Assembly (NCBI RefSeq): GCF_019649055.1
Contig: NW_026570311.1
Span: forward strand, 124,001 to 188,000
Direction of reading: 5' to 3'
DNA from: Paramacrobiotus metropolitanus
Taxonomy: Eukaryota; Tardigrada; Eutardigrada; Parachela; Macrobiotidae
Length of the DNA: 64,000 bases
Numbering within the stretch: the stretch's first letter is position 1; the number at the start of each line of letters is the position of its first letter. A program made the position numbers and the translations under genes. This document shows, piece after piece, positions 1 to 11,705 of the stretch. The notes below the pieces were generated by a model. The model had not been told where the DNA came from. It worked only from the letters and a program-made list of their open reading frames with translations, and ran no database searches.

Positions 1-106
1 ATTTATAAAAGTAATAAAACGTTCTCTTCCCTCACAGGTTATGCATGTCTGCCCTGGAGGGAACAACAACCAATATACAAAGCAGCCGTATGTGCCTAGT
101 GCCTAC

Positions 107-1206
107 CGTAATCATAATTATTATTGTTGTTCCAGTAGCGCGTCGACCGATCCCAGTAATACGGTGTTGTCGATGCGGTCTGGCATTGTCGCCAAAGCGC
201 CGGATTCCGTCCCGTTATGGAGGGACTGAAACTGGACGGACAGTTAACACGATCAGTCAAACCGTCCTTATCACAGATGAAGTCATCGTGCACATATCCC
301 CCAAGCGCAGCGCAAAAGGCGTTGCGTATGTGAGAAGTGCCTATAACAAAGAGTTAGTAATGAAAATCGATAACTTTTTGACAAACAATACCAGCAGCGT
401 ACTTTCTACGATAACGAAGTCAATGTACGCTTCATGAAGGCCGCTGTACGGAGATGAGCTGCGGAAGTACTCGAACGTGAAAGACGGCTGTCTAGAAAAT
501 GCTGTCCTGGCTTGCGCGACGGACGTAGGGTTATATGACTGGGCGAGGTAGCCGGTTAATTTCTTGATCATGGTGGACGAGTTTCCCATTACGGAATCAC
601 GGGTTTGGTAAATTGTCAGGGTGTCCTCGGATGGCAGAATAAATTTCCTTAATTTTATAAAAAAGGTTATTTGCAGTTGTAGATTCAGTTGTGCAGGCGG
701 TCTTCCAGAATCTTCGCACGTACCTGATATTGAAATAAAACGCAAACTGGTTACTCGCCGATGTTCCGCAGTTCGAGTCTAACGTTACGTTAAACGAGCA
801 ACGTCCGGCAGGCAGATTGCCGATATAGTAGTAACGAAAGGTTCCCGCTCTGCCGGTGTACATATATGGGCAGACTACTGTGAGGCTTTCGTTGCACGCT
901 GTCTCCAAATCCCGGTCTGCAAAAAGCGGAAATTATAATACTTAAAATAATTATTTCCATAATGCACGCTACGGATATAACAGCAGTATAGCTGGAAGAG
1001 GCCCTTTAGTTTTACTCCGTTATCCATAGTGACACTTGTATGCGAACTGCGAAATAGCTGTTTCAGGCTGATGTGTTTACTTACTAAATGGAACCAAAGT
1101 TAAATTGCTGGTACTTACATGAATCATAATACTGAGCCGTGGCGCTTTTAACGAAACACAAAAATCCCAATCCACAAATAAGAATAACAACTCTTCCAGC
1201 ACACAT
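107..1206 (-). CDS. CUB-like/GRQC family protein, membrane-type architecture (3' end outside window)
   Basis: Four exons read on the minus strand: 1206-1119 (signal peptide, starts MCAGRVV, ends ATAQYYDS), 916-724, 647-403 and 340-107. All have GT/AG borders, and phases join cleanly (1, 2, 1). Exons 2 and 3 give a CUB-like domain with the family hallmarks GRAGTFRYYYI, FAFYFNIR, SVAQA, FEYFRSSSP and an IDFVIVE ending. Exon 4 carries the cysteine module (FIC, NCPS, RQC). Exon 4 is exactly 234 bp, the same as in the plus-strand membrane-type copy at 45929-47426, and ends at a GTAGGC donor. I therefore infer a fifth, transmembrane exon to the left of the window. No internal stop is seen before position 98. 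A TATAAAA box lies about 90 bp upstream of the ATG. Probably a cell-surface protein; its ligand is unknown. Confidence 0.72.
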
Positions 1207-1295
1207 TTTCCTGTGATCAGGTGCTGACTTAAATTAATCGCAACAGATTTAAATTCTAGCGCAATATGCTCCGACTTTCTGTATTGCAGAGCAAC

Positions 1296-1302
1296 TTTTA
1301 TA
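1296..1302 (-). promoter_or_regulatory. TATA box of the first family gene
   Basis: TATAAAA on the minus strand, about 90 bp upstream of the ATG at 1206. Position and sequence match boxes in front of four other family copies. Confidence 0.5.
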
Positions 1303-2592
1303 ATTACGGTAGGTATATTGTAATCACGATGACAATTAAAAGCGCAGCAAAACAAAGAGCGAAAGATAGCGTATCGCGCTAACGTCTGCTACAATGATTT
1401 CATCGCTGGGCTACGACGCGATTCTATGTTATGTTATCGGACCGTATCCGAAACCGACGGAGCAAGTATTGTTCTTTATCGGCGATTAAGCCGAGATTAC
1501 AAAGCAGTCGCGTGCAGTGCAACGTAAAATGTGTGTGAGAGCATTTTTCGTGCGTTAAATGATCAGACCACGCACATTCAAAAGTCAACCATACATTTTG
1601 AAAAGCTTGTTTTAATGAGTTTTATGAATTTTTTGGATCATTTGAACCAGACTTCTGGAAATAATTCCGTTGTGTCTGGCAGTTTATTCGTAACAGCACA
1701 TGCCAATACAGCTTTCACATTCACCACCATTAACATTCAAAGGTCACCAAGGATTCAAGTCTCGCACAAACTCCAGAGAAAATTATTAAGAAATGGGTAA
1801 ACAGTGGCATGTGCACTGAAAAAGCTCCACCGTACATTCGTAAATGCTTTCGAACCAATGCGGCAGCGGGAGCAACGATGTTTTTTCGACCAGCTAAAGA
1901 TCGATATTTTGTAAGTTTGTAGATGCGTTTGCACGGAGTTCGGCGGCTTCATGGAGCTCTGTGACCTTTATGGCAACGGCTTATCTGCGCAATGACTGAA
2001 AAAGCGGGACTGTTTTGCAGTTTCTTCTTTCTTATGCTGAGAAACTCAACTGAATTTTCATAGGTGTGCTTAGAACTTCGCGCCGATTTGCGTATTCTGC
2101 GTTTTCGAATTTTTGGCTGTGCAATTGCGATCGCACCGTAATTTCAACTCTGCAGTGGCACGTATCTCTGGGATCTATCATCAGTTCGAGGCCAATGGAG
2201 ACCTTTTGACGGTAAAACTTCGAACTGTTGGCTGGGATTTAATATTTGCTGTCCAACAGCAATCAACATCAATTTTATGAACTTAATACTGATTTTGGAA
2301 ATATGGTTGTCAATAACTTGTCATACTGTCGTGTACAGGCGAGGTATTACACCATAGCCACCCAGGTAAATAATAGACTGTGTTTAATTGTTAAGTATTT
2401 AACGTCCAGTTCAGCAAGTATATAAACAAAAATTCGTACAACAGTTCGCTTTGGCCGCTCAGTGACCAGCTGCTCGGTTTGCTCAATACATAGGAAAGTA
2501 ATATTTATGGCAGCCAGATTCACAAAAAGGTAAATGTATGCAGTACTCCCGCGCATAGTACAATTTTAGCATATTCCACATCCATTACTAAT
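1303..2592. other. Intergenic, no supported gene
   Basis: AT-rich spacer between two family genes. Short open frames (for example 1531-1800 plus) have no recognisable motif, and the neighbouring frames are broken by stops. I see no repeat shared with the rest of the window. Confidence 0.5.
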
Positions 2593-4197
2593 TCAACTCA
2601 AATTTTGCAGAAACCCAGTGACGTAGGTCAAGAAATCTCTATACGTCTCCATACATTTCTTGGAGGCGCCGGTACGGAAGACTAAACCCGTTGATTCTGA
2701 TGTGCCGGGGTCCACATTGGATACGGTCAAATTTCCTCGGGCACACTCTACTTTAATCGGCTCGTAAAACGACGCGCGTTTCTGCCTTGTTTCTCCAGTT
2801 TTCGCTACAATCCACGAATGCAGATCGTGGAGTATCACGCGACAGTTGAGGGTGTTGTCGCCGTCGAATACGGTTGTCAGTGAGTCTGCCAGATCCAGAT
2901 CAGGTTCCGGGAGGGTCACACGTCCTAGTCGGCACGTGATGTTCAATGGAGTGAGAAGATACAACGGAACGTCTCCTGGTGCGGCAGTTACGGGCGGCTG
3001 GAAGGTCGTTGTTCTGACGGGTGCGGAAGTAGCATTTGGCAGAATGTTTGTTGTATTCCAAATCCATGCGGACGTTGGTGGTTGGTCTGTACATTGTCGC
3101 CCGAGAGCCGGATTAAAGCCAAGCCCAAAAACTGGATTAGAGCCGGATGGACAATTGACGCGATCCATAGATCCGTCCGTATCACAAATGAAGATATTGT
3201 TCACATAACCCGAGAACGCTTCGCAGCGCGTATTGTGCGAATAGGCGTTATCTAGAACCAACGTGGCACAAAAGCGTATTACAGCCACTGTCAGACGCCT
3301 TTTATAACGAGCAAAAAAGAATGTCTTTCTTTACTTTCAACGATAACAAAATCGATAACCGCATCATGGGCACTGCTGACGGGAGACGAGCTGCGAAAGT
3401 ACTCGAACGATATTTTTGGCCGTTTCTCGTACGGGAATGTCATTGTTTGCGCCACCGATGACGGGTTGGAGAAGGGGTTCTGGGAACCGGTTAGGTGTTT
3501 GAGAAGAAACTGCTGTCCATTAGAGGTGGTTTGGTGAATTTTTATATAATCACCCGAGGGCAGGTCCAGTTTTCTAAATATTATTTAGCGAACAGTTAGC
3601 AAACGCAATAAATAGCATTCCGATTGTCGTTTTACGTTAAGGACCTTCAACGGGGGTAAAGAAGTTTCCGAATTGTCAGCAACTTATTTTCAAATGGTTT
3701 TCTCATTACCGGATATTGAAATAAAACGCAAACAGATCCGGATCGGTCCCACAACTGGGAACCAGGGTGACATTGAAGAAACACAGCCCCGGTTGCATCC
3801 AGGTGATGTAGTAATAGCGGAATGTACCGGCTTTGCCGGTTTCATGATACGGACAATCTAGTAACAAGCTGCCGTTGCAGGAGTTCTCCAAGTCCGCATC
3901 TGCAAATCGCGATACCGTTTATGCTCATTTGTTTTGCTCCTTCAGTCACTATTTTCGCCCCCATGCTCATTAAACTTAAAAAAACTGAAAATGTTAACAG
4001 AACAGTTTCATGCCGCTGGTGAAATTTAAGTCTTTTGGTTTAAATCCGCTAAGAAATAGCTTTACACCAGTAAAGGATAAGCTATTTTAAACAAACCGTT
4101 CTCCATGCTTACACTGATAATACTGAGCGCATGAATTGTCGATCAAAAAAAGTAAGCCGAATCCCACGGCACAGAAAAAGACATTACCACAATCCAT
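2593..4197 (-). CDS. Secreted CUB-like/GRQC/RQKR family protein (intact, 390 aa)
   Basis: Exons 4197-4113, 3899-3710, 3573-3335 and 3251-2593 sum to 1173 bp, giving 390 residues and a stop with no interruption. The signal peptide starts MDCGNVFFCAVGF and ends SCAQYY. Exons 2-3 form a CUB-like domain: DLENSCNGSL, GKAGTFRYYYI, FAFYFNIR, then DYIKIH, SVAQ, FEYFRSSSP, VIDFVIVE. Exon 4 holds a four-cysteine module vaguely like a chitin-binding fold (FICDTDG, NCPS, NPALGRQC), a Thr/Pro linker (VRTTTFQPP), and a conserved C-terminal module (NITCRLGR, DGDNTLNC, RQKR furin-type site, YEPIKVEC). No transmembrane segment is present, so I infer a secreted product. Several NxS/T sites are seen. No TATA box is obvious upstream. 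Function unknown. Confidence 0.8.
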
Positions 4198-5640
4198 TGT
4201 TTTTATCTAAGCTGGTGTCGCAATATTCCTTCCCGCACTACACAGACGAGGCTGTTTCGGAAATAGAATATTATTCTTCAACGGGGTCTTAGCAGGTATG
4301 TGTCGTTTGCCAGAAGCGCATTTACTCTAAAAACTAATACTGTTGTCTTCGAAGAAACGCATTCCTGTTTTAGATTACATACTTGGCCGCTTGGTGTCAG
4401 TTTACATTTTCTGTTGAGCAGGTTTTCATACAATATAGTACAAAGCGATGCCAGCATTTATCTTTTCCTTTGTTGCATGTACAATAGTTTAGATATGAAC
4501 ACATACTGCTCCGCGTTTGCTCCAACTCTCCTTATCTTTCGCTGTTGCGTTGTGGAGTATACTTTCGGCTAGACTGTTAAGTAGTGAATGTGTAAAGCTG
4601 GGTTCTTTAATGGTAGAGTAACGCCAGTGGATGTTACGGAATACTGCTCCAACTCTTTCTTCCAAACCATCCCTTAAACACGTGTTAAAAAAACAGTTTA
4701 AATGCATATTGTACAATACTGATTGGATGTGTTCTTTTTATTTATGTTCACTCACTGATTGGATTGTGCATAATGTACAACACTGATTGTACATTATGGA
4801 CAGCAAGTTGCTTGTAAGCTAGAACAACATTAACGTCAATGTAAAGTTAGAGTACATGAGAATGATATTCGTAAGTACAAATACACGTTCTCGTCATAAC
4901 AATACTTATTATTGCATCTGCTCCGCGGCTTTCGAATGGCCCTGCGCAATGATATGCTTTCAAGAACAGCACAAACGTTTCAGCGACCTGTCACAGTGAG
5001 AGTGGGATACCCCGGTGGAGAAACACAGCGTGGCAACCGGATTGCCAAATATCTGAAAAGCGAAACATATCAGATTTGTCTGCCGTCCTTTCCGGACACT
5101 TCAATGTAAGGTTTCTGTTTTTATATGGTTTCCAGATTTCGACCCTTATTTCCCAGCTCAAGATCGTGTTAAAAAAAAACTAAATTTCTTAATGCCGGCT
5201 TCTGCTTGCATGCTACAAGTGTTTTCAAGCGCAAAAATGTGCAAACAATGTTAATGTTAGTGTAACTAAATTTTGACGTACGGTTAGCAATGTTTCCATG
5301 AAAAGAATATAGTCTCGCGTGCTTCCTAACTCTGTCAAACATCTGGCGGACAATCACGGTTAAATTAAAGATGACCATTCTGTCACACTCTTTCACTCGG
5401 TTCACAACCTTCCGTATAGCGATTCACTCCGAGTTCTACCTTTTGGCATTAGCTTTGATTCCGTTCACCACCTTTTCGGCATTTCCTTTAAATCCATTAA
5501 TTGTGCTCACGGGAAAATATAAAATCAAGTCTGACGGATTTGCGGATGCCAGTTGCAAAAGATCAAAGCAACTTAATAACCAGACAGCCGCCAGAGGTAT
5601 GAAAGCACCATATTACAACACAATCTGACGTGTTTCTGCA
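4198..5640. other. Intergenic, no supported gene
   Basis: AT-rich spacer. The 65-codon frame at 4912-5109 has no recognisable motif, and I could not tie it to splice sites or neighbours. Confidence 0.45.
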
Positions 5641-5659
5641 AAATTTAACTTTTATTCGA

Positions 5660-6165
5660 TAAATGACCAGCAGGCGATCGGCATGGAGGCGGCACTGTAT
5701 TTGTCAAGCGGTTCAATGGTTATGCTTAAACGAAACTTGTGGACTGATGCGGGACTCGTAAACGGATCCTTGGTATCTGACTATCTGTGCATGAAACTTT
5801 TCATGCGCCAGGAACATCGCCCGAGGACGCGGTGCCTTTGGCTGTCCTTGTCGAGCTGGACAAGCACAAAGGGTCAACCTCTGCTAATAACTGTCTCCCT
5901 ATCTGTCAGCTAACTTCCGAGTGGATCGAGATTGAACAACGTGTGCGCACACCCAATTTCCATTAGCCCTCTCGTAGGCGATAACTGTTCATAAGGTCCT
6001 AGGCAGCACTTGTGTTAACGCTGTTGTCCATCCTGGACCCCGCGAATTCGCCTTCGGACTGATCTACATTGCCCTAATCCCGAATCAAGCCTTGGAATGG
6101 TTAGGTTTTAGAACCAACATTCCCGTTCTCAATACTCACTCACTAGCATTAAAAAAAAAACCGCT
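5660..6165 (+). pseudogene. Relic of a Pif1-type/Helitron helicase C-terminal region
   Basis: Three successive frames, broken by shifts and stops, spell the C-terminal Pif1/Helitron helicase signature. The pieces are VMLKRNLWTDAGLVNGS (about 5718-5770), then APGTSPEDAVPLAVLVELD in another frame (about 5809-5865), then FPLALS and AITVHK, ending GPREFAFGLIYIAL (about 6040-6080). The order and spacing match the Pif1 helicase family as I know it. The frame breaks mean it cannot be translated. No N-terminal helicase motifs or Rep domain are visible upstream, so only a tail survives, probably from a Helitron. A decayed cellular Pif1 paralogue is the alternative. Confidence 0.7.
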
Positions 6166-7070
6166 ATTGAACGTATTAAAGAAGAACAGCTGCTGAACTG
6201 TTTAAAATGTACAACGCTGCATACACTTAACCATGTTAAACGTTAACGAATACTGGTTTCTGCATTAATTCTTGCCGGTTGCCTGCGAGATCAAAATAAA
6301 ATTCCTACGAATGCAAAAAATCGTATTTCTTGATCCGAGCTGCGCTCCAGTCTATTCAATGCACGAAGAAGTGAATTTTTTGAGCTACCTACCATTCACT
6401 AAAGACATTATATTGATTGTAAAATTATATTGATTCTGTTGAAGACACTTGTAAAATTATGTTGATACAATTCTGTAAAAATTTCGTAAGCAAAAGGATT
6501 GAAACGTTCAGTAAATAGCGCACAAAATGTCATTTACTGTTGCCTCCACAATCATTCATGGACATACGAAGAAAGTATCACAGTTATTCGCAAAACACCG
6601 AAAATTAGGAAGTAATCAATGCTTGCTAATTTGTGCTGTTGTGTGGAGTTGTAGATTAATTTCGATCTCACAGGATGCTGCAGTATCAGGCCAGGTGATC
6701 GTTTGCCAATGCCAGGTGATTATAATTTATCGTCAGGGACTATATGGAGAATAATGCTGTTCAGCGATGCAGTATGTTTGCCGCTGCAGTCTTCCTGGTA
6801 TTAATAACTTCCGGATGGTTTGTGCACAATGCCATGGAAAATAATTCATTCACGTGAAGATCTCATTAGTGCAGCCCGTGGCGCTGGCATCATCTGATTG
6901 TTAGTTGCATCTTACACCCATCTACCAAAATACCATGCCAGTTGCCAGCCGATATAGCTGGGGCTCCCGTGGCTCCTGACAGTCAACTGAACCGGTTATT
7001 CTGCGCGCTGGCTCCGGGATAAAGTTATTACAAATAGCAGTCTTTGATTTCTGCTAATAAATAGTCTATA
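6166..7070. other. Spacer upstream of the receptor gene
   Basis: No supported coding frame. Short A- and T-runs and a locally repeated GTAAAATTAT motif near 6410-6480. It may contain the receptor's promoter, but I see no clear element. Confidence 0.4.
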
Positions 7071-8478
7071 ATGTCTAACATAACTGCACTGAACTCCTCT
7101 AATGTGACCGCTGCCTATGGGATGGCCTCTATCGGATGGCTTAATCATATTCTGACCACACTGGTTCCGCTGGCAACCATCTATCTCATCGTGATAGTTA
7201 GCGTCTTTCTGTCAAATAAACGGCTGCAAACGCCCTTCAACATTTACCAAATCAACATGTGCCTGTGCTGGATAGCATCGTTCATGTTGAAATGCGCCAC
7301 CCTTGTCAACTTACAGATTAACGGACGCTCGACAGGAACCAGTGCAGCATGGTGTGCAACGCGGATTTACTACCTGTGGATTGGTGACCCGCTGGGCGCC
7401 TCGGGGCACTATCTGCTGTCACTCAACCGAATCTGGGCTGTGACCTTTCCTGTTCACTATCGCGCTCATCACACCAAACGGGTGGCGATTATCGCCTGCA
7501 TTGTTCAGCATGCGGTTCTGTATGGCACGCGCCTGCCGCATTTTATCTTGACCATCAGCGAACGCGTCGGAGGTAACGGGAAACCCTTGTTGTCGGGGCT
7601 GTGATCGTATTTGGAGCAGTACCATACGTCTTCGTCATGCGCGCTATTAGGCGACAACAAGTCGTTCCTTTCGACCACGGTGCGTTGTGTAATAGGACCT
7701 CTACAAGTTATTTGGCGGCATAGCTAATTACTCTTCGCTTACCTGGTTAGTTATGATGCGGTTTTTAAGACCTTTATGTTCCTTTATAAGGCCTTATGTT
7801 TCTAAGGCTTGAAAGCCTTCGCTCATTGCAAATTGTAAGACGGTTCTAGATTCTCTAGATTCCTATCTGTCTTTAAACCATACCTGTTTTACGGAAGCTC
7901 GAACGCCAAAGCAACTGCACTTAAACCTTTTGTTCACTTTATTTTGTCTTACCCTATATTAGTTTCCTAAGGCCTGGCAACAGAAACGGTTTCAGTCGGA
8001 TGTGTAGGGTGTACCAGCCTTGATTTAAAATGAACTCAAACAATATGGCTTTTATCTTTTGCCTACATTGCAGCAGATAGTTCCTTCCAATAGATGTATG
8101 TACATATACGGAATCGAGAACAACTAAAAGCGCTGAAGTTTACTCAATAAGCTATTCTGAAATGCAGAACCGGAACCGGGGAGGACAGGCAGAACACTGA
8201 CAGCCGGCACAAACACTGTGTTCTTGGCCTCAACAGCCATCACTTTTGTTGTCTGGACTTTCCTGTTTATTACGGTGAATATCTACCCCAACTGGCTGCT
8301 TCTGACGGATATCGGTCGATTATTTGGCAACCTGAACTGTGTACTGGACGCGACGGTATTTGTCTTCTGTGCTCCGGCGACGAGGAAAATTTTCTTAGCA
8401 AAGCTAGGGTGCGGCAGCCGGAAGGAGGAGAATCTCAGTATCCAACTGAAAAGCACAGCTTCACCGCGGGATATGTGA
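7071..8478 (+). CDS. Rhodopsin-like orphan GPCR, two exons with an apparent frameshift
   Basis: Exon 1 (7071-7679) starts MSNITALNSSN, with N-glycosylation-type sites. It encodes TM1 (LTTLVPLATIYLIVIVSVFL), TM2, TM3 with NRIWAVTFP in place of the DRY motif and its second loop, and TM4. A frame change near 7575-7590 (run GGGAAACCC) is needed to continue into TM5 (VVGAVIVFGAVPYVFVMRAI). The donor at 7680 (GTGCGT) and acceptor at 8167 join in matching phase to exon 2 (8168-8478), which holds TM6 (AITFVVWTFLFITV) and TM7 (LDATVFVFCAPATRK), and a short tail ending in TGA. Seven hydrophobic segments in this order indicate a class A-like receptor. It is either a recent pseudogene or an assembly indel beside a homopolymer. 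Ligand unknown. Confidence 0.72.
7680..8167 (+). other. Intron of the GPCR gene
   Basis: GTGCGT donor and TGAAATGCAG acceptor flank 488 bp of AT-rich sequence. Coding phase is conserved across the junction (G then AA). Confidence 0.6.
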
Positions 8479-9524
8479 TTCCTGTTAATAGAAGAGCATG
8501 ACAAGATCAATAAAGATGCAATTAACGTGGCCCGTCTCTTTTCACTGGTAAAATCCCACATAACACCCCACTTTACCGCATGTCGGTCTTTCCGAGACAA
8601 AGCAAAAACGTATGTGTGCGTATGCGCAACATCGCGGAATATTGAGTGGATGAACTCGTAACGAGGTAGATGATTGCTAGTCCCAAGGCAAAAAGGCGCT
8701 TCCGTAACACATTCTATTAACCGTGTTGCGATGACTATCAAACCGCCACATATCACCGATGCTTATCATCGCAAGCGCTATAAAAATGGCAAGCGCTATA
8801 AAAATGGCAATACATGTATAAAAATGGCAAGCGAATCAGACCCATTCGTGTGCGATAACCGTTCGCTGTTTGCTCTGCATCCCTGCCCAACTCGCCTTTT
8901 TGAACCGATAGGTCTTGGTCACCTGCAAACCTATCCACTTCCTATAAAAAGACACAGGACAGGGCAGATTTCGTCAAACTGGTCAAGATGCATATGGTCT
9001 AAATCACCACATGAACGGGACAGTCTACTTTCCTTTATTTTACTACCTTTTGTGTATGTGATGGTGCTGATGTGTATAATTTCTTTTCGCAACGATCTGG
9101 TAAAAAGAAGGCCAGTGATGCTTTTTCATATCATGCAGCGGCGGTTGTGATATGACGGCCGTTCTGTGATATGTAACTTTTAAGGATCGCCGCAACACGG
9201 TTATTGTAGCATAGAATGCGCCTTCAGTGTTGTTTAGAGATGGTTGATTCTTTTCAGTGGTAGACTGGTAGTTCATTTCTGTTCATTAGCGCTGTATTTG
9301 CGTGTTATGCGTCTGTGCCAGACCGGAGCATTTTCGTATTTTTTCTCGCGTTTTGAATAAAGCTTCACTTTATTTGGAAAATCGGGATCTGGGACTTCGC
9401 GAGTATTTCTTAGCGATTTCCGTGTAGATACGGTCCAAATAGGGTGGTATTTGTCAGTGATCACGATTTTGCAGTAAGGTTTTCCGTCATTTTCCGTATT
9501 TATCATTTCACCTTGTGGCAGTAC
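8479..9524. other. Intergenic; includes an 18-bp tandem repeat
   Basis: No supported gene. Two exact 18-bp copies (GCAAGCGCTATAAAAATG) at 8771-8806 are followed by a third, degenerate copy to about 8830. Other open frames here lack motifs. Confidence 0.5.
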
Positions 9525-9665
9525 CTACAAAAGTTTGTAGTACTATCGTATAATCCCGGACTGCGCAAACAGAATCGGTTTATGCGCTGTGGAAGCGTTT
9601 GTCATTAGAAACATGACTTTCATTAAGGAAAAGCGATTTGCACTCGTTAAACATTGCAAAGGTTT
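9525..9665 (-). pseudogene. Orphan promoter/5' leader relic of the gene family
   Basis: This stretch resembles the region in front of the copy starting at 11588. It shares the core ATAATCCCGGAC, the string GGAAGC(G/T)TTTGTCAT and AAAAGCGATTTGCA, in the same order and orientation. No signal-peptide exon or further exons follow at lower coordinates, so a family copy was probably deleted here and left only its upstream region. Confidence 0.5.
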
Positions 9666-9897
9666 GTGCAATTTTGCATCCACATTGCCTTGCACTGTCT
9701 ACAGGAACTGTTATTTTTTCAGAATTTCGAGCATTTCCTCCAACTCTCCAAAGGCACAAGCGAATCACAATTACAATTACAGAGATGATAGATCTACCGT
9801 CAAGAAAAATCGAAATAAGCAGTCAATTTGAAAAATCAATTCAATTAGGGCGCATCGGCACAGGCACATAGGTAATATGGCTTCCATTGAAAAAAAG

Positions 9898-11588
9898 CTA
9901 GCCAGTACGATTTTTCGCAAAGCCAGTCACATAGTCCAAAAATTCTCTGTAAGTGTCAATGCAATATTTGGATGCACCGGTACGGAAGACCAAACTCGTG
10001 GACTCCGATTTGCCGGGATCCACATTGGATACGGTCAAATTTCCGCGTGTACATTCTACGTCAATCGGCTCGTAGAACGACGACCGTTTCTGTCACGTCT
10101 TGCCGGTTTTTGCCACAATCCACGAATGGAGATCGTGGAGAATTACGCGGCAGTTTAAGGTATTGTCGCCGTAAAACACGATTGTCACCGCATCCGCCAG
10201 ATCCAACTCAGGTTCCGGAAGGTTAACCCGTCCAAGGCGGCACGTAAGATTCAACGGATTTACCAGATACTGCGGGATCACAACGGGAGCAAAAGTACTA
10301 GTAATGGGGGGCGAAAAGGTTGACGTATTCGCTACAACGGTCGTCGGGGTTGGTCGAAAGGTGGTCGTATTCCAAGCCCAAGTCGGTGTCGTCGTTGACT
10401 GGTTGCTGCACTGTCGCCCGGTTGCCGGGTTGACTCCCGTTTCGTTATGATTAACAAAGCGAGATGGGCAGTTCACCCGATCCACCGATCCGTCCGTATC
10501 ATAAACATAGATGTTGTTCACGTAGCCCGATAGCGCACTGCATTCTGTATTGTACGGTTGGGCTTTTGCTATAATAAGCACAAGACAAAGGCATTAGACA
10601 GACTCACAGTCACTGGATATTGTTATACAGTATATAACAAAACTCTACAGTACTGAAGTGTCTCTAATGTCTTCATTTACATTCCACGATAACGAAATCG
10701 ATAAGCGCATCATGGTAGCTCGTAGCCGGCGACGAACTGCGAAAGCACTCGAACGTGATGGATGGTTATCCGTAAAATGCTGTCTGTGCTTGTGCCACCG
10801 ATTTAGGGTTGGTTGATGGCTGGGTGCCTGCCAGATAAACTCTTTAGACGGTAGTACTGTCCGTCAGACGTGTCGTAGATTTCGAGATAGTCACCGGAGG
10901 GCAAGTTGAATTTCCTAAGACATATTTTAGCGAACAATTAGCCAAGGGAATCCAGGACACAACATTAGACGTCATAACTCATTGAATACAAGACCCGAAC
11001 ACTTGGACAAACTTTCTCAACTATTTTTGAGTTTTCTCCCTACCGGATGTTTAGATAAAGTGAGTAGTATTCCTTTGTCCAAGGGGAAAAGAATCCACAC
11101 TCTGGATTTAATGCAATGGCACAGGTGCACAGTCCCGCTGGCAGCCGACTGATGTGGTAGTAACGAAATGTACCGGCTCTCCCGGTGTCAGGACGGGGAC
11201 ACTCCAGTGTCAAAATACCAGGGCACGAGTCTTCCAGATCCGAGTCTACAGTATAAAGAGTGATCAAATTAGCCAATTTCTGCCAGTGTTTTACAGGTAA
11301 ATCAAATTTCTTGATCTACTTCTGAACTCAGATTTCTCCTTATGGAACCTCTGAAAACTGGAATATGTTGCAACATTAAATGATGGTTAATAGAACTCTT
11401 TTATGTCGATGTTGCCGGTAATTTTCCGCTGGCTATTATTTTAACCTCTTTATGTTATTAGACTAAAAAATTAATACGAGTAATTTAGGGTGTCTCGGCT
11501 TACATTGATAATCCTGAGCGGACGAAGTCTTAGCAAAGTAGACGATTCCCAGTGCAAGGGTAAAAAGAAGAACTCTGCCGTAGCCCAT
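9898..11588 (-). pseudogene. CUB-like/GRQC/RQKR family copy with stops and a frameshift
   Basis: Exon borders are recognisable: 11588-11504 (signal MGYGRVLLFTLALGIVYF), 11245-11044 (202 bp, with a loop 4 residues longer than most), 10914-10681 and 10568-9898. Exon 3 is 234 bp, which breaks the usual phase. Its frame shifts near GRHPA, and a TAA replaces a codon just before PSITFE. In exon 4 the codon normally read as Arg in ETRQKR is TGA, consistent with a CGA to TGA transition, and FIC has become YVY. The rest of the C-terminal module stays open to a TAG at 9898. The TATA box and upstream motif are intact. It is therefore a young pseudogene, unless readthrough or assembly error explains the lesions. 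Confidence 0.8.
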
Positions 11589-11656
11589 TGTATCTGCATA
11601 AGTTTGTAGCACTAGCGTAATACAAATAATCCCGGACCACTGAGCAAACAAGATCG

Positions 11657-11663
11657 TTTTATA
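11657..11663 (-). promoter_or_regulatory. TATA box
   Basis: TATAAAA on the minus strand, about 70 bp upstream of the ATG at 11588, followed by CGATCTTG. The plus-strand copy at 48097 has the same TATAAAACGAT core. Confidence 0.55.
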
Positions 11664-11692
11664 CACCGCGGTCCTGGCATGTGGAAGCTTTT

Positions 11693-11705
11693 GTCATGCA
11701 GATAC
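11693..11705 (-). promoter_or_regulatory. Conserved upstream motif GTATCTGCATGAC
   Basis: The 13-mer, in minus orientation followed by AAAAGCTTCC, recurs upstream of the TATA position in the copies starting at 38231 (exactly) and at 14324 and 32862 (with changes). Probably a shared regulatory element. Confidence 0.45.

Noticed and set aside
1531-1800. Possible transposase relic
   Set aside because: A few suggestive words in broken frames, but nothing specific enough to name.
2900-3208. Plus-strand ORFs opposite the family's last exon (also near 10000, 13000, 36840, 41070, 43723)
   Set aside because: They recur exactly opposite the conserved module and have no splice or motif support; antisense shadows.
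3030-3210. Firm assignment of the GRQC module to the CBM14/peritrophin-A chitin-binding family
   Set aside because: The pattern (FIC, NCP, Fn/NPA, C) is suggestive, but the first cysteine spacing is wrong and only four cysteines are present; kept only as a resemblance.
4912-5109. Possible short gene encoding a 65-residue protein
   Set aside because: No recognisable domain, splice sites or repeat elsewhere; could be chance.
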